A stretch of DNA of 64,000 nt from Rotaria sp. Silwood1 (lineage: Eukaryota > Rotifera > Eurotatoria > Philodinida > Philodinidae): positions 1,865,867 through 1,929,866 of the forward strand of contig CAJNOP010000002.1 in the NCBI GenBank assembly GCA_905250075.1, given 5' to 3'. Of this stretch, positions 51,465 to 61,329 are shown piece after piece (within the stretch, counting starts at the first letter, position 1; every line of letters begins with the position of its first letter). A program made the position numbers and the translations under genes. Under the pieces are notes generated by a model. That model made no database searches. It saw nothing but the letters and a program-made list of their open reading frames with translations, and was not told where the DNA came from.

Positions 51465-53046
51465 TTAGAAAAAATTTACAATGGTTGATTCAAATCGATA
51501 AAAGTAAACGAATCGAATAGATAGATAGAGTGGAAAGACGAAAGAGAAACAAAGAGAGAGAGAGAGAAAAATCAAGTGATCGTCGGGCAATGTTGTCGCT
51601 AGAAATTGGCATTACCTTCCTTCATTTTCTTCTTTTTTCGCCATTCTATCCTATTGTATCGATGTGAAGTATGTGATGAACGATTATTTATGCAAACAAT
51701 AGAGTAATAAAAAAACAAAAACATACAACAGTTTTAACGACTTTTTTCTGTACATATTTTATTCAATTTTTCTATAATCTATTAGACTCTCATCTCTAAA
51801 GATATAATGAACAAGAACATCTCGGGTAGATATTTCTTGTAATGAATGTAATTCAGAAAATCTTCTCCATTATGATTATTGAAAAACATTCCACATTAAG
51901 TTGAACCATTGAAATAAAGTTCATCTTCATTAACTTTTTATTGTAATATATAAACTAATTATTGTCTTAATTGAAAACTGTTTTGCAAAAATAATATTTC
52001 ATATAAAATAAAATAGACTCTTTAGAACTTCGTGCGAAATAAATGTGAACAAAGTCACATGAAATGTATTTGTCATTACATTCTCAAACGAATAAATGTA
52101 TAAATATATTGAATATAATCATTCCAATGAATGAAATGTAATGAATTTCTTATTTTCTTACTGAGGGTTTCATTGTTAATCTTTCTTTTTCAATATCTAC
52201 AGTTTTGTTTGTTATACTTTCGTGTTTCATTTTTGTTGTATGAAAAAATAGTTTTATCGTTTTATATAAGTTAAACAGTGGCGATTTACAGATAAGTAAC
52301 GATGAAATAGAAAATCCAAATAGATTCTACCGAAACCCAAAAATTATAAAAAGCTTTTTAAAATCTATAAGAATTTGAAAAAATCCATTAAGAGAAAGTT
52401 CTTATTATCTACTAGTTCTTAGAACAATACAACGAAGAAATGGATGTTCGTTCCTGATGAATTCCAAAATATTCAAATTTCAGTGCACTCCGTGAAATCT
52501 TCTATAAGATTTATTGAGCTAAAGAAAGCTCATATTCTAGATACGTTTCTCAATGTCCTTCTATGACGGATGTGTTTAATTAGAATAATAAATTACATGT
52601 TAAATAAGTTGAAAGAGACAGGAATCAAAAAATAATAGTTAATATTATTAGATACGAAATTCATGTCAATTACCATTTCTTTTAATAATAAACAAAAAAC
52701 TCAGTATGACTATATTCTTGAATTACAGTCATCAGATAGCAAAAATTCTTATTATTATGAAAATAATTTTTTAATCACTTCATTGTTCGCTTTAATATTG
52801 TTTATTATTTCTATAATATTTTCATGTTTCACTTTTCTTCATGGACTAATTTCATATCATGAAAACTTAAAATGTTAATTTTCCATAATTTTGCGAAAAA
52901 TTTTGCTTTCAAATATTATATTTGAGTAAAAAAAAAAAGAAATATTGTTTTCATTCAATTGAACCAAAGATCGATTGTGAGTCGAACTTCACTCAGTCAT
53001 TTGTTTTCTGGTATGTTAACTTTAACTTGTCTTTTTTTTTTAGATT
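51465..53046. promoter_or_regulatory. Shared 5' region between the divergent FHA kinase and CERK
   Basis: 1.6 kb between two start codons on opposite strands, so promoters of both genes are expected here. A GA-rich tract (51540-51570) lies just upstream of the kinase. An acceptor-like ttttttttag precedes the CERK start, implying an upstream noncoding CERK exon. No TATA box stands out. Confidence 0.4.
52663..52878 (+). CDS. Possible small single-span membrane protein, 71 residues
   Basis: An ATG-to-TAA frame with a polar, Asn/Ser/Tyr-rich N-terminal half and one strongly hydrophobic segment (FLITSLFALILFIISIIFSC) near residues 36-55, then a short polar tail. No donor site links it to CERK in frame. 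It may be a genuine small ORF, an upstream ORF in the CERK 5' region, or chance in AT-rich DNA, where Phe/Ile/Leu runs are common. Confidence 0.25.
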   Translation: MSITISFNNKQKTQYDYILELQSSDSKNSYYYENNFLITSLFALILFIISIIFSCFTFLHGLISYHENLKC

Positions 53047-56000
53047 ATGATTCATAATCATCAAATTTTTTTCTCCACGGAATGGTACAATCACGCGCCA
53101 TCTGTCTTTTTGTATTGGTTTCTTGTTTTTATATTACGTTTTTTTTTCGGAGTACAATATCATTTAGAAGATTATTCAACTGGAAAGGTATGTACAGACC
53201 AAACTACCAAATAAAGAACATGAAAGAAAGTTGGAGAACGAATGTTTTCTTTCTTTCCCCTTCGTTTTTTATTCTTTTGACATTATCATAGACATCTTAA
53301 TGACATCTATCACGTGATTCTCGTTGGAGTCTAAATATAATTCGTTTTTTTTTCATAGTCAATAGTGTTATATCTACAATGTGGTTGGTATTCACAACAA
53401 GGTAAACGATACGTATTCAATCAGTCTACTACAATACAATATTCCTTTCTATTAAATATGCCGTCTATTTTATATTCTACGACATGTTATATCAAAAATG
53501 ATCTCTATCATTTAAGTATATATGTTGATAATAATGATCAAAATTCTACTAATACACAATTAACAACAGCCCCATTTGAATTGATATCTAATGAAATTTC
53601 AATAGATAATATTATACCTTCATTAACTCGATTACATTTTGAGCCCGTAAATGAGAAAAAGAATACAATCGTTCCTAAAGATATTATCCTTGATCATTTA
53701 CTTAGTGTTCAACGAACATACATGAAATCAAATGGAAATAGAGAAATAAATAATATGAATGTTATAGAAACATCATCCATTGCTCAATCACAACGAACAA
53801 GTTATACAACATTGAATTCAGTTGTTTTAGACGATACTATATCACCAATACCAACAACATGTCGAACACCTGATTCTCTAAGATTCTTTTCTACTAACTC
53901 ACGTATGGATAGCGAAGCTAATTTAATATGTAACGCATTAATTAAGTTAAGTTATGTGGATGTATCTAATTCAATTCGATGGAATATAAAAAGATTAGAA
54001 ATTGAACTCGATACAGAAGATATAGCAGATAGATTGCAATTAAACTTAAGTTTATGTTTATCAACACTTAAACAAAGACCACATCGTTTGTTAGCTTTTG
54101 TTAATCCATTTGGTGGTAAAGGTAAAAAGGACAAATGTTTTTAATATTACCTTTTTAGAACAAGAGTGTTTCTCAGAAAAAAAAGTTATACTTAAAGGTA
54201 ATTTTGATCATATTACTGAAAATACTAGGTCTAACAATCACTTAAAAGTAACCCGTTGTGTTTCTACGACTGGCAATTTAGTATTACGCGAAAATTGATT
54301 ATTTTTAAAGATAATCTAATATTTAGGGTATGTTTACATCCTTTGGAGTTTATCACTTGTTATGATGAATATCTTTTTTTTTTCGTACATTAAACCTCGA
54401 GGGATATAGTCGGTTTATCTAATTAAAAATCAACCATCGATAGAAATTATTGAATGAAAGGCGACTATGCTTTACAGCTAAATTTTTGACCAGATAAGGA
54501 GATATACGTAGCCTTATATAGGAAGATTTCCTCTATCTAATGGTGTATGTATAATTAAATTCTGTTGCGTACCAAAATTTTCGATAGATGGCCCCACATT
54601 CGCTGTATATTCTATAGTAGGCACAGCAAATGTAGCGCCATCTATCGAAAATTTTGGTACGCAACAGAACTTAATAATACATACACCATTAGATAGAGGA
54701 AGTCTTCCTCTATAGGACTACGTATATCTCGTTATCTGGTCAAAAGGTCATAGTCGCCTTTACACTAGTCTTTAGTAGTATGAAGAAAAGTATTTCGTTA
54801 ATACGAAAGAAGTTTTTTTATTTATTATCTAGGTCGAGCACGATTTGTATACGATAAATTAGTATTACCTTTATTTGCAGAAGCAAATATTAGTGTTAAA
54901 CTAATTTATACAGAACGTGCAAATGAAGCAAAAGATCATTTGATTAATGAAGATTTGAATAATTATGATGGTATAATTTGTGTTGGTGGTGATGGAATGT
55001 TTGCTGAATTATGTCATGGTCTTTTATTACGAACATCTCAGGAAGCACATTTAACTATAGATGATCCACAAGTTAATTTAATTCGACCTGATTTAAGAAT
55101 TGGTATTATACCAGCTGGTTCAACAGATGCTATTGCTTTTGGTACAACAGGTCTTAATGATCCAGTAACAAGTACATTACAAATTATTGTTGGTGAAACA
55201 CTTTCAATTGATATAGCAACAGTAAATCGATTATGTCTAATATTTTTAAGTATATTTTTCTTAAATTTTCTGTTATTTTTTAAAGGTTCATAATGAAAAA
55301 GGATTTGTACGTTTTATGGCAGCAATGCTTGCATATGGTTTTTTTGGTGATATCATTTATCAATCAGATAAATGGCGTTGTCTAGGTCCATTAAGATATG
55401 ATATAGCTGGATTTTGTCAATTTATTCTTAATAGATCATATCATACTGAATTAACAATTACATTATCACCTTCAAATTCATCACAACCAACAAGTAGTAT
55501 AAATGCTGGAGATGAAACACCTGTTATGCCTAATTCACAACAATTAACAAATAATACAGATTTAAAAACAATTGGAAATAATCACATCGATAATCCATTA
55601 AAAATTATTGGAAAAATTGTTCTACCAGCATCAGTATTTTGCAGAAAAAATTGTGAAAAATGTGCTACAGAAGGAAAACATCATGCTAATAAAACAGATT
55701 CACCAACGCCAATCAGACTTGAAGGAAAATATACAACAATAAATTGTCTTAATATGCCATGTCGATCTGCAAAAAGTAAATTTGGAATATCACCGTTTGT
55801 TCATTTAGGTAAGTTTATTCCTTTATTAGATGATTTTTTTTTATAAATAATTGATTAGGCGATGGAACATTTGATTTGATTCTTGTTAAACGTTCTTGGC
55901 GTTCAGGGTTTTTACGTTTTCTTTGGCAAGTTGCTAATGATAGTCGATCTATAGAAGATTTACCTTGCGTTGAACGATATCGTGTTAGTGAAGTTTTAAT

Positions 56001-56229
56001 ACGTCCGATACATACGGACCGAAAACGACGTGGTAATTGGGCATGTGATGGTGAAATAATATCTGGTAATGAAATTAAAATTCGTATTCATCGTCAAATG
56101 CTTAATCTTTTTGCTTCGGGTATACAATGTGACAAAGTCGAAGAATATAATTCAACAAAAAAAATTCAAAAAAACAAATGTTGTTCATTTTTTCGACGTA
56201 GAAAACATAAAAGTCAAAAACATATATAA
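53047..56229 (+). CDS. CERK: Ceramide kinase
   Basis: Five exons: 53047-53187, 53359-54121, 54833-55221, 55286-55808 and 55859-56229, giving 728 residues (human CERK 537). The diacylglycerol-kinase-type catalytic fold is clear: LLAFVNPFGGKGRARF at about 290-305 (nucleotide-binding start, spliced across the repeat-bearing intron), DGIICVGGDGMFAELCHGLL (GGDG), RIGIIPAGSTDAIAF, AYGFFGDIIYQSDKWR, HLGDGTFDLILVKRSWRSGF and a C-terminal NWACDGEII. The order and spacing follow human CERK, including the Cys-rich CRKNCEKCA patch typical of the family. The enzyme phosphorylates ceramide to ceramide-1-phosphate at Golgi and plasma membranes. The N-terminal 290 residues are longer and poorly conserved. 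They include a hydrophobic stretch (VFLYWFLVFILRFFF, about 22-36) that could be a membrane anchor; a PH domain as in human CERK is not obvious. A poly(A) signal is at 56401-56406. The start codon could move if an upstream coding exon exists. Confidence 0.88.
54457..54761. mobile_element. 305-bp foldback MITE in CERK intron
   Basis: Near-perfect palindrome. The left end aaaggcgactatg equals the reverse complement of the right end catagtcgccttt. The arms match almost throughout (gaccagataaggagatatac / gaccagataacgagatatac; ttctgttgcgtaccaaaatt then ttcgatagatgg in both). The centre is near 54608. The small divergence between arms suggests a recent insertion into intron 54122-54832. No coding capacity. 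Confidence 0.9.
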
Positions 56230-56400
56230 TTAAATATTCGTTATATATTTTTTCTTCAAATGTTTTTGTAAAATTTTTTTTTCGAATATACCAGCAACAA
56301 GTAGATTTTTTCAATTTAAAATTAATTGAATATTATAGGCACATACATAAATATATTTTTTATTATATTTTATTGTGTTATTTTGTTTTAATAATGGATT

Positions 56401-56406
56401 AATAAA
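56401..56406 (+). terminator. CERK poly(A) signal
   Basis: AATAAA, 172 bases after the CERK stop codon, preceded by T-rich 3' UTR sequence. Confidence 0.45.
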
Positions 56407-56550
56407 ATATTGAAAAACTTCGACAATTTTTTCTCTTTTATCGGATATAGAACAATCTTTTATTTTGATTACTAGATTCCTATTGAAATGAAATACTTTC
56501 TAAAAACATGCGTTGTATTTCTATATGACAAAAAATCGATAGAAATCAAA

Positions 56551-57338
56551 TACGGCCTGTCCACAGGTAACGCACTCACCCATTTTTGACCTTCCAGTTG
56601 TCATAGCTCACTAAACTCTGCATGACAAAGAGCTGAAATTTATACTGTAGCCAGATATATGAAAATTCTCGTTGCACTAAAATTTTTATTTCATTAAGTC
56701 AAATGGTAACGATTCTAGAAGGATCGAAAGGTGCGGTAACGCACTCATTCAAAAGGACCCTTCCATGACAGTGACTCAGAAAAATGTATATTTTCAGAAA
56801 TTTTTTCGCTTCGAAAGAAAATATTTTTATTTATGTATAAAGCTAAGACAACAGACTTTATAATAATGAAACTTATTTTTTGGAAGTTTGTGCCTACAAA
56901 CATTAATCAGGAAAACATCACGGTAATGCACTCAGCACTTGGTAACGCACTCATCAATTTTTTTTTGGCTACATATTGAAGCACATTTTTTTATAGGTTT
57001 AATAGCAATAGAAGGTGATCTATCGATGTCAAACAGTCAATCAGTCTTCGATAATACTACTATGATTTCCACTTTTTCAAATGATACAGTAGTGTTTGAA
57101 ATATGATTGTGGGAATAAGGTCCCGTTTTTACCGTTTTTGGCACAAAAAATGCTTGATTTTGGCTGGCGACTGCCATTTATTCTCATTTTTTTTCAAAAC
57201 AGATTACATCTATTGATAGAGCATATACGAAAACCTATAAAAAATTTTTGAATGAATGAGCTCGGTTGTCATTATGTTCAAGAATTTCTCTGCTCAACTT
57301 TGGCCAAGCTCGGCCCATTTTAGCTGGACAAGCCGAAT
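56551..57338. mobile_element. Candidate TIR element with internal GGTAACGCACTCA repeats
   Basis: Terminal inverted similarity: the left end tacggcctgtcca and the reverse-complemented right end ttcggcttgtcca. Inside, the 13-mer ggtaacgcactca occurs exactly at 56566-56578, 56735-56747 and 56941-56953, and with one change (ggtaatgcactca) at 56922-56934. There is no sizeable open frame. It is probably a non-autonomous DNA element; the ends are short and boundaries provisional. Confidence 0.45.
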
Positions 57339-57624
57339 AGTTACTTTTTTTATGAATATTTAATTACAGCAGTTTTTTCAATCATGAACCGCGACAGAAA
57401 AACATTTATTTTTCATCTATATAAAAAATTGTCTTGTAATTAAATCTGTCAGTTTATAAACACACAAAAAGTAATCAACAAAACAAACCTCATTGTTAGA
57501 AGAAAATTTCTTTCTCATCGATTTATTATAATATTTCGTAGTAAGTTATTAGTAATTTTAAAATAAAGAATATTCAACTAAATTAAAGAAAAACCATAAA
57601 CATTTCAATATTAATAAGAATACC

Positions 57625-57755
57625 ACAAAGGTGTGCAAATACGAACCGTCTCGAATATGTGTATGAATCGTCGCATCCTCAGCGTACAAATATCGATGAT
57701 TCGGCCTAAGCGTATGCATACGAGCCCATATTCATTTTTGTCCACCTTTGGACTA
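57625..57755. repeat. Short inverted repeat
   Basis: ccacaaaggtgtgcaaatac at the left faces ccaaaggtggacaaaaatg (reverse complement of the right end). Inner pairing is ctcgaatatgtgtatg / ctcgtatgcatacg. About 130 bp in total, perhaps a very short MITE or a transcript hairpin. Confidence 0.4.
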
Positions 57756-58050
57756 CAGAGAATACAAACAAAGAATGAAAATATTATCAAATTTATTGTT
57801 GCTAACAGAAATTATGAAAGAAGTTCAACACTGATATTAAATGATTTAGTATAGGAGTTATGATGGAATATTTCAAATTCAAAGTCATGTGATAAAATTT
57901 TAGTTATAGTTATGAATAATAAATTGCTTTGACTTTCAAATAGAATATATTTTTACGTTGATTAGTTAAAAAAAAACATCGACTGTTTACAAGGTTATTA
58001 AAGGTTGATATTGTTTATTACGTATCTTGATGAAAAGAAATCTATATACA

Positions 58051-58733
58051 CAGTGGCTCCTAAAATTATCCGACAAGGTTCATTTTCAATTTTTTCCGCT
58101 ATCTTAAGCGTTAGAAAGACTCCATATAGTGATTTCAACAGAGAAAATTGATTTCAATAAGAATATAACAAAATAAAAATTATAGCAAGATTCTCAAAGA
58201 CTGGATCTTCGGAAAACCAAAACTCTAGATTTTCAGTACGCGTAAGTCGTTAATTTCTTTGTGCTTTAGCAGCCTAGAATGATAGAGTAACCAATTCTCT
58301 ACAAAATGAGACGTCTCTGAGCTCTCTACGACCTTCTCTTCAAAAGTTGTAAACATCACAAAAACCGAAAAAAATGCTGTCTTTAGTCGTTTTTCTGTTA
58401 AATTTCACTTTTTCCCCGTTTTTGTGATGCTTATAACTTTTGAAGAGAAGGTCGTAGAGAGCACGGAGACGTCTCATTTTGTACAGAATTCGTTACTCCA
58501 TCATTCTAGGCTGCTAAAACATAAAGAAATTAGCGACTTACGGGTGCTGAAAATCTAGAGTATTGGTTTTTTTGGAAACCCCGTCTTTGAGAATCTTTCT
58601 ATAATTTTTTTTTTGTTGTATTCTTATTGAAATCAATTTTCTTTACTGAAATCACTATTTGGATTCTTTCTAACGCTTAAAGTAGCAGAAAAAATTGGAA
58701 ATAAACCTTGTCGGATAATTTTGGGAGCCACTG
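58051..58733. mobile_element. 683-bp foldback MITE with Tc1/mariner-like CAGTGG ends
   Basis: The left end reads cagtggctcctaaaattatc then cgacaaggttcatttt. The right end in reverse complement reads cagtggctcccaaaattatc then cgacaaggtttattt. The arms remain alignable to a centre near 58390 (gagacgtct, ctacgaccttctcttcaaaa, tcacaaaaac). Flanks are tatata on both sides, compatible with TA target preference. CAGTG termini recall Tc1/mariner elements; this is inference. It has no transposase frame. Confidence 0.88.
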
Positions 58734-58999
58734 TATATATCAATATAATGCGTAAAATCATAAGAATTCTGAATTATATATTTCATCTATTCTTACTCAC
58801 AATAGCTTTTCTAAATACGAAGATTTTACATCAAGTCATTGATTAATTATAGACGAATGAAAATGATACAGATGTACGTTATTTTATTCTTTATGCTTCT
58901 TGTGATTGCGATTAAATAAAATGCTCATAATGTTATAAACAAATAAATCCATCAATATTAAGAAAAATAAAAACAACATGAAACAATACAAAAGTTTAT

Positions 59000-59229
59000 T
59001 TAGTTAATATCAATATCAACACGAATTTGTACACCAGAAGCTAATGTGCCAAATGAAAATAAATATGGAAAACTAAAACACAAGAAATTTCTTTTTTGGT
59101 AAAAAATAATAATTATGTTCTTTTTACTTACATAATCGCAGCTTTCCAAGCTAAAGAAAATAAAAATCGAAAACAACGTGACATCATTGATTGCACATAA
59201 ATATATGGTTGTAAATGAGAAGATGCCAT
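59000..59229 (-). CDS. Small spliced membrane protein, 56 residues
   Basis: A two-exon minus-strand gene: 59229-59132 and 59072-59000, joined across a 59-base intron with gtaagt donor and ttttag acceptor (Ile codon AT|T). The protein begins MASSHLQPYIYVQSMMSRCF, has a hydrophobic stretch (LFSLAWKAAIIFPYLFSF) that could span a membrane, and ends ASGVQIRVDIDIN. Codon use and splicing look like those of the neighbouring genes. The family was not recognised; a small mitochondrial or ER membrane protein is one possibility. An AATAAA overlaps the stop codon. It is divergent from the EF-hand gene, whose start is about 340 bases away. Confidence 0.65.
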
Positions 59230-59489
59230 GGAAAATACTTGTAAAGAAAACATTAGTTACACTAAGATCTATAAAACAAAAACTACATATAATTAACATA
59301 AAGAATAGAGCAGAGTCAAGAAGTCAAGCGACAAATGTCTGGATCTCTATGATTCATAGATATACGTAGGTTCTGTTAATATGACGAATACGACAGCGAA
59401 TAACTCATCATCCTATCTATGTTTCCATAGGATTCTATGACATCAATGATCTTTTTGTTTTTTTTTCTCCTACTCAGACAAAAGGAGAA

Positions 59490-59497
59490 TATAAATA
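59490..59497 (+). promoter_or_regulatory. TATA box of the EF-hand gene
   Basis: tataaata followed by gg, 74-81 bases upstream of the start codon at 59571 and within AT-rich but otherwise TATA-poor sequence. Spacing fits a short 5' leader. Confidence 0.5.
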
Positions 59498-59570
59498 GGA
59501 TATAATTCTCGCGGCATTGTACTTATTCATAAGTAAGCATTTCTAACGTGCACAGAATACAATCATCGAC

Positions 59571-60812
59571 ATGGGCAATCTTCATCCATCTCGTTCTGAA
59601 CGCCCAGAATTGAGCGAACGTGAATTATCTTATATAACCCTTCATACTCATTTTACAAGAAAACAGATAAACGATTTTTACATTCGATTTTTAAGTTATT
59701 ATCCATGTGGTTATGTAAATTTTCAACAATTTTGTGATTTATATTCCAATGAATTGAAACATTTACATAATTCACGACCATTACTCGAACGTTTATTTCA
59801 TCATATAGATATAGATAAAAATGGACAATTAAGTTTTAAAGAAATATTATTTTTCAAAGCTATTACTATGCCTGAAACAAATAATGATGAAAAATTTCGC
59901 TGGATTTTTTTTCTATATGATACTAATTTTGATCATCATATAGATGAATATGAATTTTTAAATTTATGTCATTTAGCTTATCATATTCATGGAAAATTAT
60001 TAACAAAAGAACAATTAAATGAATTAAAAGTTCTATTTGAAAAATTTGATATTAATAATGATAGACAATTAAATTGTGAAGAATTTATACAATTATGTCA
60101 ACAATGTCCTAATTTACTGGAATTAATAACACCAATGTTTAATAATACGAAATGGAATTCAAAAGTTAGTTTAATTTTTCTCTAGAAAATATATATATAA
60201 TGGTTTAGTAATTTTTTGTTTTTTCTTTAGAAAAATCCTCGTTCAATGTCAACAACAACAAATGAACTTACATCAGATCGAATAGATTATTTAATGCATC
60301 GAACAAAATTTACTCGTGAACAAATTTTACATTATTATCAAATATTTGGAAAACATTGTCAGTCAGGTCGTTTATCAAAAAGTGAATTTATTAATTTTTA
60401 TAAAAAATTACTTAAATCAAATACGTCTGATACTTATTGTGAATTTTTATTTCGTGCATTTGATAGTTTATCAAATGATGGTTTTATACAATTTGATGAA
60501 TATCTTATTGCTATTTATATACATAGTAATGCAAGTACACCACGTGAAAAACTTGAATGGCTTTATAATGCTTATGATCGTGATGGTGATGGATTTATTA
60601 GTTATAATGAAATAAATCAAATTGTTCATGCACTTTTTATTTTATATGGTATTGATAGAGAAAAACATAGTGTAGGTTATATATCATATGAAATAATGAC
60701 AATATTAGATTTAAATGATGATGATAAAATATCAAAACAAGAATTTATGAATATGCTTAAAGATAAAGAACTTACCAATTTCTTGGCACCATCACTTATT
60801 AAACAAAATTAA
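59571..60812 (+). CDS. Double NCS/recoverin-like EF-hand calcium-binding protein
   Basis: Two exons (59571-60164 and 60231-60812) joined by a 66-base phase-0 intron, giving 391 residues. Each half resembles a whole neuronal-calcium-sensor protein of about 190 residues: an entry helix (FTRKQINDFYIRFLSYYPCG / FTREQILHYYQIFGKHCQSG) with a degenerate EF1, then three EF-hands. First half: DIDKNGQLSFKE canonical, DTNFDHHIDEYE and DINNDRQLNCEE lacking the central Gly. Second half: DSLSNDGFIQFDE with an extra residue, DRDGDGFISYNE canonical, DLNDDDKISKQE. The N-terminus MGNLHPSR starts Met-Gly and could be N-myristoylated as in NCS proteins. The alternative is two tandem genes with independent transcripts, since the first frame stops soon after the donor and the second has its own ATG at 60246. 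The splice phase and lack of spacer favour one protein. A likely poly(A) signal is at 61023-61028. Confidence 0.75.
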
Positions 60813-61022
60813 AATGATTTCAAAGCAAGAAAGAAAAATATATAAGACTTGATAGATGTTTGATTATTTGTCGAATCAAATAACAAATCAGATACTGATC
60901 AATAGATGACGCTACTTATAAATCGTTCTGAATTTTGGCATCTCAATTATTTTATATCAATTTTTCGCTTTCATAATTGATGTTTTTTTTCTCATTCTTT
61001 TTCTATTTTAATGGATTGTTTG

Positions 61023-61028
61023 AATAAA
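61023..61028 (+). terminator. Poly(A) signal after the EF-hand gene
   Basis: AATAAA about 210 bases downstream of the stop, followed by a T-containing tract. Confidence 0.4.
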
Positions 61029-61329
61029 CTATTTTATAAGAACTACACTTCAATGTTCTTGACAAATACAATACACTGTAACGTGAAATGATAAAAAAGA
61101 AGAGCGGAAATTACAGGAAAGAGAAAGTAATAAATAAATATACGAAAAAAATATCGAAAGAAAGAAAAGAAAAGAATGCATCACTTAATATGTTGTTCCC
61201 GTTTTTTTCCCATCATTGAGTTTGTATGTACTTTAATCGAGGCAAAACGAAAAAAATAAATACCCTGTAATTGTTATTTGTCGATGAGATTAAAGTTTCT
61301 GTTTACTTCTAGTGTGTTTTAGCTAAATA

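Larger units (their letters stand above)
56230..58999. other. Gene-free, repeat-rich interval downstream of CERK
   Basis: Holds three inverted-repeat structures (56551-57338, 57625-57755, 58051-58733) in 2.8 kb and no supported gene. It is the highest density of such elements in the window. Confidence 0.6.

Noticed and set aside
57633-57854. 73-codon plus-strand frame downstream of CERK
   Set aside because: Starts inside a short inverted repeat; no motif, no splice partner and unusual codons.
59178-59369. 63-codon plus-strand frame
   Set aside because: Overlaps the antisense of the small spliced gene, which has better codon use and splice sites.
60316-60615. 99-codon plus frame rich in Ile/Leu/Met
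   Set aside because: Frame-shifted shadow of the second EF-hand exon.
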